This document shows, piece after piece, positions 56,356 through 64,000 of a DNA stretch of 64,000 bases. The translations under genes were made by a program, and so were the position numbers. Source of the stretch: Aralia elata (lineage: Eukaryota; Streptophyta; Magnoliopsida; Apiales; Araliaceae); contig CM068388.1 in NCBI GenBank assembly GCA_034770075.1, forward strand, positions 20,802,294-20,866,293, given 5' to 3'. Numbering within the stretch: the first letter of the stretch is position 1; each line of letters opens with the position of its first letter. The notes below the pieces were generated by a model that was not told where the DNA came from, made no database searches, and was given only the letters and a program-made list of their open reading frames with translations.

Positions 56356-57094
56356 GGATGTTTGTTACATGTTATGAAAGATATTCATCAAAACACATTA
56401 TTGGGTATTTGATTACTAATAAAAAAAATTGGTTATATTGCGTCATTTTCTATTTGGGATTTGGGAGAAGTTATTTGTTCACTCTTAATGTTGTTGACAT
56501 GTTGCAAGTATTTGCTACAAATTCAAAATTATTGGATATATTTTCCTAATATTGATCTTTTATTAAAATGTTTGTACTAATCTTAGTTAAATGATTCACT
56601 TAAAAGGTTATTGTCAAACATAATTCAACACTCAAAATGTTATTCAACTAGTTCATTCAATATTATCTAATAAATCATACAATTTTAATATGCTTATAAG
56701 ATAATAATTTATGATATATTAAATCATTAAGTACAAAAATATTAAATAAGTCAATTAGCTAATTTAATATTCTTTCCGTCCACAATAGGATGTCCTAAGG
56801 TATAATGTTATTTTGTCTTTAAAAGGATGACAATAAGCACATAAACTAAATAGTAAATATGTCATTTAGTAGGGTTCAGTAGTATATAAAAAATTAGAAA
56901 GACTCGTCATTGGCTACTAAGAATAAACTTGAAACTTTTTCTAACTACTCTCTATTCTCTATTTTACTTTTCTTAATTTATGGGTAAAATATACTTTAAA
57001 CATCTTTTGGAGGACGAAAGGAGTAAACAACAAAAAATGTCATATCACTGAATATTTAAGATGACTATTTCAAATTATTTTTAACAAACGCCCC
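56356..57094. other. Insertion between the two LRR relic parts, with a Stowaway-like MITE
   Basis: AT-rich and without recognised genes. 56770-57024 looks like a MITE, with ends ATTCTTTCCGTCCACAATAG and (inverted) ACTCCTTTCGTCCTCCAAAA, length about 255 bp. The remaining 56356-56769 is unassigned; the 95-codon ORF at 56262-56549 straddles relic and spacer and is not a gene. Confidence 0.6.
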
Positions 57095-57325
57095 CTAAAA
57101 TTTTGATATTAGTGGTTTATTCCCTTAACTTGGGGACTTTAGCAACCTATTTGGCCTTTTATTTATCAGCGATTATGACCTAATTGGTTCAATACATTTT
57201 GGTTTGGGTTCTTTGACCAAGATAAGCCATCATTAGGAATTTATAGATGTTACAAGATTAGATTTGGGTGATAACAAACTTTTATAGTTCTATCTCATCA
57301 CTTTTAGGACTTTTAGGACTTGTTC
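57095..57325 (+). pseudogene. LRR receptor-kinase relic, part 2
   Basis: GATATTAGTGGTTTATTCCC, then GACCTAATTGGTTCAATAC and TTTGGTTTGGGTTCTTTGAC correspond to 52119-52235 of the live gene, and ATTAGATTTGGGTGATAACA onward to the LRR block near 52460-52510. Part 1 and part 2 read in order, so one dead copy was split by the intervening insertion. Confidence 0.8.
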
Positions 57326-57598
57326 ATTTAGTTGTGTATAGTGCATTGGCTTGTGTGTCTAGGGTGGTTTATAAACTTCAAAATGCAACATTATTTTTGA
57401 TATGGTGCATTTAGACTTAACAACTAAGGTAAAAGTCCCTAGATTGGCCTGCCTGCTGAACTTGAGGTTTGGATTTATATATTTTAGGCCAAAAAATCAA
57501 TTTGGGCCTTTTTAGCCCAACCTAATTTTGGTTTAACCCATGAGTGGCTTGCCTCGCCCATGAGATTCATTTCACTTCAACTATTCAGATCTATCCCA

Positions 57599-57607
57599 TA
57601 TTTCTAA
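57599..57607. other. MULE target site duplication, left (TATTTCTAA)
   Basis: This 9-bp sequence is repeated exactly at 59012-59020. Copy A has a single TATTTCTGA at the matching place (near 47619), so the duplication arose with the insertion. Confidence 0.9.
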
Positions 57608-57913
57608 GGGTTCTTTACAGTAATATACAACAATTGTAAAAAAATTACAATATTAGTGCACTAACAAAATAATTACAAAAAGAGTGTAAAATAATAATCA
57701 CTCCCTATCTTTCAAACGCTGAAATCATGGGGAGTAACTGTCATTATCTTATCGGCAGTTATCAAATATTTTAAACCTAAAAAAATTACTCAGGCGGCTG
57801 TCGGAGTTTTTAAAGATTGATAGTTGCTACCCCGAGCATTCCAAAATCACAACAATTACTGCTCGCTTGCTTGCTCGTTGTTCCAGATTTATTTATTTAA
57901 ATTTTCAATTTAT

Positions 57914-58242
57914 ATGGCTCCCAACGTAGCCGTGTTGTCAGTCCAATCAAAGTCGCTCCGGCGATCAGAAGCGGCTGCGTCTCCGATGGAGGAGCAGGAG
58001 GCGCCGAGGAAGAGGAACGAGGAGTTGGAGAGAGAATTGAAGGAAAGTTTGGAGAGAGAAAAGATGATGACGCAGGAGCTCCGCAAACACATGGCTAGAA
58101 GTTACAGAACGGTGAGTTTGAAGCCGAAGCCGTCGACCAGACTAGAAGTTACAGAACTCGAATGTTGTCATTAATGGATCAGCTCTCCATGACTTAGAAG
58201 CTTCTCGAATTAGCTTCCATTTCTATTCCCACTTCTCAATGA
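57914..58242 (+). pseudogene. LSU-like (response to low sulfur) gene fragment
   Basis: The ATG at 57914 follows a pyrimidine-rich leader. It reads MAPNVAVLSVQS, then PRKRNEELERELKESLEREK and MMTQELRKHMARSYRT, a short acidic coiled coil. After a 46-bp region bounded by two copies of CTAGAAGTTACAGAAC (58093 and 58139), another frame continues RTRMLSLMDQLSM-stop-KLLELASISIPTSQ. The order (RRRNEELE... coiled coil, then A-x-x-YR-x-R...LMDQLS) is that of small plant LSU proteins of about 90 residues, regulators linked to sulfur status. The central part seems deleted, so a functional product is unlikely. The family call rests on motif memory. Confidence 0.55.
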
Positions 58243-58259
58243 TAACTGAATTTCATATA

Positions 58260-58800
58260 TATACATATACATACAAATTATTTTGGTTACTAATTAGATA
58301 TATTTTGGTTACTATGTACTATTAATTTGGTTATCATTCGCAATATTGTTTTGTTTTTTTATTTATAAAAATTGATAGTTGCAAACAATGTGTTTCATAA
58401 TTTTGGTTACCAATTAGATTTATTCTGGTTACTATATACTATTGATTTGGTTACCATTCACACTATTGTTTTTTTTAAAAAAAATTGATAGTTGCAAACA
58501 ATGTGTTTCATAATTTTGGTTACCAATTAGATTTTTTTTTTGACTACATACTATTGATTTGGTTACCATTCACAAGCACTGTTTCAGACTTTTGGTTACC
58601 AATTAGATATATTTTGCTCACTATATACTATTGATTTGGTTACCATTCAAAATATTAATTTATTTTTTTTATTAAAATTGATAGTTGCAAACAATGTGTT
58701 TCATAATTTTGGTTACCAATTATATTTATTTTGGTTACCATTCACGCTATTGTTTTTAAAAAAAAAATTTAATAGTTGCAAACAATGTGGAAGTGAAGAA
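58260..58800. repeat. Minisatellite of about 90-115-bp units
   Basis: AATTGATAGTTGCAAACAAT then GTGTTTCATAATTTTGGTTA recurs at about 58370, 58483 and 58676, with a diverged unit at 58767. TTGGTTACCATTCA occurs in each. Some units are partial. It lies between the LSU-like fragment and the right end of the MULE. Confidence 0.85.
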
Positions 58801-59011
58801 AAAGGCGAAGCAGATGATGAAGAAAGAATATTTATTAGAGAAATTTGAAGAAAAATAAGGAATAGCCCTTAATCATAGGAAATGGACGTGGATTTCAAAC
58901 TGTCAATTATAATAATTATATAAATAAAATATTGAAAATGTACTCTTTTTGTAATTATTTTGTTAGTGCACTACTATTTTTTTTAAATGTACTAGAAAGT
59001 GTAATTGTCCC

Positions 59012-59020
59012 TATTTCTAA
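59012..59020. other. MULE target site duplication, right (TATTTCTAA)
   Basis: Exact repeat of 57599-57607. Confidence 0.9.
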
Positions 59021-60127
59021 TGGTGGTTTGATATTTTTCTATAAGTAGTCCACCCATTTTTTTGTTTTTTTTTCTTAGTAACACGAGCAATCCATTTTAA
59101 TTTTGTTTAGCCCTATGCAATAGTTTTAACTTATACATTTGCTAAAGCTATGATATTTTGAGATCTCGGATCATGTAATAGTGTTATAGACACTTGAACA
59201 ATTATTTTTTATAAGATTATTTGTATTTTGCACATGTAATGTTCTGTTTATTTCTAAAATTTTAAATAATAAATATAAAAGTGTGAAGAAAGAATTAAAT
59301 TGATTGAATAGATAGGCAGGTTAATGCAACAACAAAAATATATGAAAAAGCCTACAGGCCACCTGACTCGTCAATCCTTGGGCTGTAAGTCTCTTTTTTC
59401 AAGTCCACGAAAATTTGGGCCTCTTTAGCTTCCAAATTTGGCCCAATCCAAAATTGGCCCGTCCCATTTGGTTTGGCCCATGGTTTGCCGGGTATAGGTG
59501 CATTTGAGGCTTATAACTTGCTCTTATAACTTGATCTATTTTTAAAACTTAAATTAAAGTATTAATTTTAAATTTAAAAATATCTTAAATTGACTTAAAA
59601 AGTCTAAATGAATCATATACTCCCTCATTCAGTTTTAAATTATAAATCATCGGCGACTTTAGTCACCTTGAGATATTTATAAAATCAAAATTGATATAAC
59701 ATATTAAAACTTATGTAATCATAATTCTTGTAATTAGTACAACTTTTTAGATAATTCACAATAATTATTATTGTATTCATTAAAATTAATAATAAATTTA
59801 AGTCAAATTTTGAGTTTGAAAATGTTTCAAAATGACTTCAAAAATCAATAATAATTTTATATTTTGAAATGGATGAATTGTTTAGGAATACTAGTGATTT
59901 TATATATATTTTTTTTGTTATCACCTCCCGATATCCAGCAACCATTAGGCTCACATAACACACTACTTGTGTCATTTAAATAAATATTTATCAAAGTGTA
60001 AAATTATTATAGAAAAATTGAGGGAGAAAAATTAAAATCACAAATATTATGGAAATGGATGGGAAAAGAAAAGGGGTAAGAGAATGATTGAGAAAACATA
60101 GGAATTAAAAATATTTTAAAAAAAATC

Positions 60128-60759
60128 TGATGTCCCAATACGCAAATCAAACATTGGTGTCATGGACATTCAACTGATTTGATTAAAAACATTCCTGCAA
60201 TTCTTCTTAAATCTCTTAACTGAGGACCAATCTATATCATCATGAATTTCTTTGATGCGGTTGACGAGCAAGCATGTCAGTTTATGGAAAGATTTGATAA
60301 ATTATGGAAAAGATTTGATCCAGTGGCAATTTGGTAATTTCTGTCAAGTTTGGAGTATCAGATTTTGACGTTTTCGGAGCCTAATTTCATTGAAAACAGG
60401 TCAACGGTCAAAAATCACGAGCTTTGCTCGTGATTTGTGGAGTTTTTTGGTCAAATTCAATCGTTTAGGCCATCAAAATTGCTTTTTATTGTTTTCGGGT
60501 TATTTTTGTAATTTTCTTTATTTGTTTTTCTTTTCCGTTTGGGATTCTGCTATTAGGGTTTTGATAAGTGTTTGTTATGATGGGATTGAGGAGTTTTTGA
60601 TGAATAATAAGATTTCTTTTATTTACCAAAATTCTCTGAATTAGAATTTTGTTGCCTATTTCTTGGAATTCGTAGAATCAACTGGTTGTAGAAGGTTATC
60701 GTTGGCAATCGTGCGCGATTCAACAATTGATAACGATCTTCGTTACTTCCGCTACGTCA
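60128..60759 (+). repeat. Ty3/gypsy 5' LTR
   Basis: Tentative ends are TGATGTCCCAATACG and CCGCTACGTCA, giving 632 bp. The right end is fixed by the primer site; the left is inferred from where similarity to copy A stops and a TG occurs. The 84-codon ORF at 60390-60644 shows no domain. Confidence 0.55.
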
Positions 60760-60761
60760 GT

Positions 60762-60774
60762 TGGTATCAAAGCC
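60762..60774 (+). other. Primer binding site (tRNA-iMet type)
   Basis: TGGTATCAAAGCC, complementary to the 3' end of initiator tRNA-Met with one change from the common TGGTATCAGAGCC. It lies 2 bp after the LTR end. Confidence 0.85.
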
Positions 60775-60789
60775 AGAACCATATTCACC

Positions 60790-61028
60790 ATGCCACCCTG
60801 TAGAGTGCAACGTGTGGACGACGTTTATGGCCATGAGGATCTGCAACGCCTTGAGCAGCGGTTTGAGCAGCGAATCGAACAACTGATGGAACAGGGGATG
60901 AACACTATGATGGATCGACTGACACTACGGATGGGTGAGTTGTTGGCGAACCAAAATAGGGCAATTCCAAATCAGGAGAGGAACCCTACTTATGATGATC
61001 GGAGGAATCCTTTCGCAGCAGAGAATGA
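60790..61028 (+). pseudogene. Ty3/gypsy gag N-terminus, truncated
   Basis: From the ATG at 60790: MPPCRVQRVDDVYGHEDLQR, then an amphipathic LEQRFEQRIEQLMEQGMNTM stretch and NPTYDDRRNPFAAENDE. This MPP-start, QR/EQR-rich, (R/D)NPF pattern is that of plant chromovirus-type gag N-termini. The frame is cut after about 79 codons by the copia LTR. The start was preferred over the upstream in-frame ATG at 60727 because that one lies inside the LTR. Confidence 0.82.
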
Positions 61029-61851
61029 TGAAAGTCCAATAATAATCTAGAAGGGGGTTGAATAGATTATTACAGATTAAAAAATTATCTTAGGCCTTTT
61101 TGAATTTTTAGATAATTAATTTGCAGTGTTAGAAATTAATATGCAAAACAGTAAAAAAAATTTAATCACACAATGCACAAAGATTTATCTGGTTCACAAC
61201 ATACATCCCGGGTATATCTATAAATCTAAATAAGCAAGAGATAATTCAAACAAATTAAATCAAATAACTTATCTCAAATACTTAGACCAATTTCTTCTTC
61301 TCAAATGATTAGAACTTTAATGAGAAGAGAGAGTATGTAGGCAAGGAGTAAGCTTTTCTTTTCAAGTGAATTGGCAAATTGAAATGAAAGAAAAGCCTCC
61401 TATTTATAGGATTTTGAAGTTAAGGGCAAGAAGGTAATTTTTGAAAATTCATTTTGAATTTAATGGCCAGATTTATTTGTTGCAAAAATGAATGGTTCGG
61501 ATTAATCAAGGAGCACACGGATTGGCCAATATATTAGCTCATCAAAAAAAAAATTTGCTCTGTCGGAATTGATTTTTAGCTCATGCAAAAAGTGTTAGTA
61601 CATTTCACAAAGACCTTAGCCTTTCTCTCTCCAACCACATGTTTGGTCAAAGCTTATTTAATGCCATATGAATTAATGCTCCAGTATACACACGGATGGA
61701 ACGAGGAATTTTGTCCCAAAATATTTGTCACATTAACTTCTACAGCTCATGCGCTAAATTCGGTTAAGGCTTTAAGTCTTTAATGATCATATGCATATAA
61801 AGTGAGCACATGGTTTATACACACACATATAATATATATATATTTTTTCGG

Positions 61852-61895
<44 letters not shown>

Positions 61896-62192
61896 ATTTT
61901 TCTTTTTGCCCATAAAAGATTTTTGAAACCTTTAGTTTTTACAAATAAATAGGAGTTCTCCTTGCCTTAGGAAATGTTGATTTATAAACTAATTACTTTA
62001 ACACTTGATATTAAATTATCAAGGTCAAGAAAATTAATTCAATAGGATTTGAAAATATTTTAAGATCAAAGTAAATAAGATAATTGAAAATAATTAGAAT
62101 ATAAATCCTATGGAGAAGATTCTAATATTTACTAAACTTATTTACTATTATTGTTATCATTAAAATAATCCTTAATAGTTGGAGACCTATCA
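61029..62192 (-). repeat. Copia 3' LTR (reverse)
   Basis: On the minus strand it starts TGATAGGTCTCCAACTATTA directly after the polypurine tract and ends CAACCCCCTTCTAGATTA then TTATTGGACTTTCA. It contains GTGAACCAGATAAATC about 150 bp from its end, the Sirevirus-type landmark also present at 709-735. Length is 1164 bp. A (TA)n run lies at 61857-61892. Confidence 0.75.
61855..61892. repeat. (TA)n microsatellite
   Basis: About 18 TA units within the copia LTR. Confidence 0.95.
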
Positions 62193-62216
62193 ATCTCCCC
62201 CTTTTTGATGATGACA
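62193..62216 (-). other. Copia polypurine tract
   Basis: The minus strand reads GTCATCATCAAAAAGGGGGA then GATT immediately before the LTR, the usual Sirevirus/Tork PPT context. A similar CCCCCTTTGTCATCA block (62415-62429) lies further into the internal region. Confidence 0.85.
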
Positions 62217-62631
62217 ATAATAAAAATATTTTCTACTTAAAGACTCCCCCATAATTTATGAAGCTCCCCCTTAGTTCATGAATCAATTTAAAAAACATTT
62301 TCTTATCAGTTTGAGAAATAATTTAATTAACCTGATCAGTTTAAAATACTAATAAATTATCTTGTAACAGTTTATATGATCAGTATACATATTCAGTATA
62401 CATATTTTTCTTCTCCCCCTTTGTCATCATAAAAACAATGATGGAGAAAATAAAGATAGTCATAGCCTGCAAGAAAAGATAAGTATTTATGACCTGCAAA
62501 AGAGTTAGTAGCAGAGATAAGGTAAAAAGCTGCAGAGATACTACAGTAGTAACATTTGGCAGTATTAGTTATTACAATCATCCCAAATAGTTAGTAGCAT
62601 ATATATAAGTTATTACAATCATCCCAAATAG
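62217..62631 (-). other. Spacer between env-like ORF and PPT
   Basis: Non-coding and AT-rich. AGTTATTACAATCATCCCAA then ATAGTTAG occurs twice in tandem (62568-62595 and 62607-62634). Confidence 0.6.
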
Positions 62632-63818
62632 TTAGAACTCTTCTAAGTTAATAGGAGAGAAGTGCAAGTTAAGATTTGGAAGATGATCACCAGGTGGAGA
62701 TTTGTCCGAAGGTTCAAGTGGTGCATAACTTGTACTAGCAGAAAAATGACATGGAGGCATAGACAGCTTTTGATTTTCAATCAAGAAATGCATCATATCC
62801 TTAAGATAATGCACATACTGTTGCATATCATCTACTTTCTCCATTGTGTTACCTAGGTTAAGCAAAATGAGTTCATTCATGCTATTGAGTGAGTTTAATT
62901 TTGAGGTCAGATTGATAGTAGACTCAATAACTTCATGATCAGGAGGTTTAAAAATAATTAGAGGTTGAGGAGGAAGATGCAAGCGAGTGACAATATTACT
63001 GTTTGGGACAAGTTGAGACTGATGATGAATGATATTGATTTCCATATATTTAAAGATGTGAGTAAGAAGGAGACCAAACCCAAGACAGTTATTATTAAAA
63101 CAGTGCTCAAAAGAGGTCAAGAGAAGATATGCCAAATTGTAAGGCATGCATTCAGTAATAACACATTTGATAAGTTCCAAATCAAAAGGAAGCAAAGTTC
63201 TATCTTCCCTTACTGCATAAGATTTTGTCTAAGAATTTTGCCCAAAAACTGACACTCAGGGGTTAAAAATTCTATCCCAAGTTTAGTAGGAAAATCAAAC
63301 AGAAGGGCAGACACAAGTTGATCAGTCACAATAGATAGATTTTATTTAAACAACAGACAGTCACTAACAGATATCCCAATAGGATGCAGATATGCATTGA
63401 TTCTAGGTAAGTCCAGCATGGATGGATGAAGATGTAAAGCATTAACAAGAAATTGCTCATCAATAACATATGCTTGACCTTGAAGGCAAGTGTTTATACT
63501 AGATAATAAACCAGTGGAGTCTCTATTAAACACCACATGAGCATAAAATTCAGACATAAGACCTGGATAAATGTGTCTGTCGGTGAATATGACTAGGCAG
63601 TCCCAACCGATATTTTTGAGATTTTCAAGTAAATTTGGAAAGCTATTAAAGGTGATACCTAGACCTGGAGTAAGATTGTGTCTCATTAGCCTATACTTGG
63701 CTTGAGCAGAAGTGGTAACCAAATGAGGGACACAAAGTGAGGGATGAATTTCAGAATGTAAAGCAAGCTTCTTTCTTTTAGAAGAATAGACAGTTTCCAT
63801 GATTGAAAAAAAATGCAA
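62632..63818 (-). pseudogene. Copia env-like ORF (putative plant transposon protein domain)
   Basis: The accessory ORF after pol in Sirevirus-like elements; role unknown. First part (63818-63342, start more likely at METVYSS than at the upstream Met): a basic SSKRKKLALHSE tail, then NIGWDCLVIFTDRHIYPGLM and SEFYAHVVFNRD, the core of the plant transposon protein domain, then YVIDEQFLVNALHLH. It stops at TAA (63342-63344). After a shifted interval the second part (63195-62632) continues to a probable coiled coil (LTSKLNSLNSMNELILLNLG and VDDMQQYVHYLKDMMHFLIE) and a Pro/Ser-rich end. The homologous region in the other copia is at 24980-27060. Confidence 0.7.
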
Positions 63819-64000
63819 TGTAACTTAGAGAAGATAAGACTGAGATGATCATGCAGATTTATACGTATGAATGCAGCATGTTTTAGCAGTATTAATTTAT
63901 AGAAGAGGTAGATAACCAGAGAGGTCACTTCAAAAATTAATACAGGGATAGGCAGAGGGACTGACTCAAGAAGACACACACGGAGTAAGGGGGGAGATTT
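63819..64000 (-). other. Copia sequence upstream of the env-like ORF
   Basis: No domain was recognised before the window edge; probably the spacer between pol and the env-like ORF. Confidence 0.4.

Larger units (their letters stand above)
57608..59011. mobile_element. Mutator-like element (Pack-MULE) with LSU-like gene fragment
   Basis: It is 1404 bp and flanked by a perfect 9-bp duplication. The ends are GGGTTCTTTACAGTAATATA and (inverted) GGGACAATTACACTTTCTAG. Further in, TTAGTGCACTAACAAAATAA then TTACAAAAAGAGT occurs at both ends in inverted order (57653 and 58938-58970). There is no transposase. The body holds a captured plant gene fragment (57914-58242) and a minisatellite (58260-58800). 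The 9-bp duplication places it in the Mutator superfamily. Confidence 0.88.
57440..60112 (+). repeat. Duplicated segment, copy B (interrupted by a MULE)
   Basis: It matches copy A (47440-48700) before 57607 and after 59012, with the MULE between. Removing the insertion and one target copy leaves about 1.26 kb, the size of copy A. It ends near 60112 where a gypsy LTR begins. A MITE-like copy lies at 59616-59882. Confidence 0.8.
60128..61028 (+). mobile_element. Ty3/gypsy element, 5' end only
   Basis: An LTR (60128-60759), a tRNA-iMet type primer site and the start of gag. The rest lies beyond a copia element inserted at 61029 in the opposite direction. Inserted into duplicated segment copy B near 60113-60128. 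Confidence 0.75.
61029..64000 (-). mobile_element. Sirevirus-like Ty1/copia element, reverse, 3' end in window
   Basis: Running right to left: an env-like ORF (63818-62632), spacer, polypurine tract (62206-62193) and 3' LTR (62192-61029). pol and the 5' LTR lie beyond the right edge. It interrupts the gag of the gypsy element; the left flank base run AATGA (61024-61028) would be its target copy. Confidence 0.78.

Noticed and set aside
1..64000. tRNA or rRNA genes, CRISPR arrays, bacterial-type operons
   Set aside because: None seen. tRNA-like matches are only the primer sites complementary to tRNA 3' ends, and all tandem arrays lack CRISPR spacing.

Overview
The window is nuclear DNA of a flowering plant, most likely a eudicot. 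It is AT-rich, has no operon structure, contains a two-exon plant leucine-rich-repeat receptor kinase gene with GT-AG splicing, and is packed with plant-type LTR retrotransposons (Athila, Tat and chromovirus Ty3/gypsy; Sirevirus-like Ty1/copia), Mutator-like elements and MITEs. The species cannot be named from this sequence. Only one gene looks complete and intact: a MIK2-like receptor kinase at 51601-54578.

Layout, left to right. 1-6765: a copia LTR tail, then a 3.8-kb Ty3/gypsy LTR (1893-5701) holding a 159-bp tandem array, then AT-rich repeat. 6771-18871: a structurally complete Athila element with both LTRs, a tRNA-Asp type primer site, PPT and a perfect 5-bp target duplication (GATAT); all its reading frames are broken. 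18877-22489: MITE and LTR debris plus one weak ORF. 22490-27110: decayed Sirevirus-like copia (RT/RNase H and a downstream env-like ORF). 27111-32095: the 3' part of a Tat-type gypsy element with an antisense accessory ORF, split by an Athila-type solo LTR. 32096-33516: a hAT transposase tail and a possible RNase H-like scrap. 33851-37932: a second 3.8-kb LTR. 37933-41859: the 5' part of another Tat element (partial LTR, gag, protease, RT). 41860-45614: a third, 5'-truncated copy of the 3.8-kb LTR, carrying a Pack-MULE with half a prohibitin gene. 45615-47432: chromovirus pol on the minus strand.

47440-60112 is the gene-bearing island. Two copies of a 1.25-kb repeat lie on either side of the receptor kinase. 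Upstream are decayed promoter and start-codon relics of the same gene family; downstream are an H2A.X last-exon fragment and two pieces of a dead LRR gene. This is what a shrinking tandem receptor-kinase cluster would leave. The downstream repeat copy is interrupted by a Mutator-like element with a 9-bp target duplication, a truncated LSU-like gene and a minisatellite. 60128-64000 is a nested pair: a gypsy 5' LTR and gag start, cut by a reverse-oriented Sirevirus-like copia element that runs off the window.

The most noteworthy points are the two gene-carrying Mutator-like elements, the relics of receptor-kinase duplication around a gene that itself carries a fresh 144-bp (two-LRR) duplication, the antisense ORF of the Tat element, and the repeated CAG-to-TAG pattern of decay in the retroelement frames.
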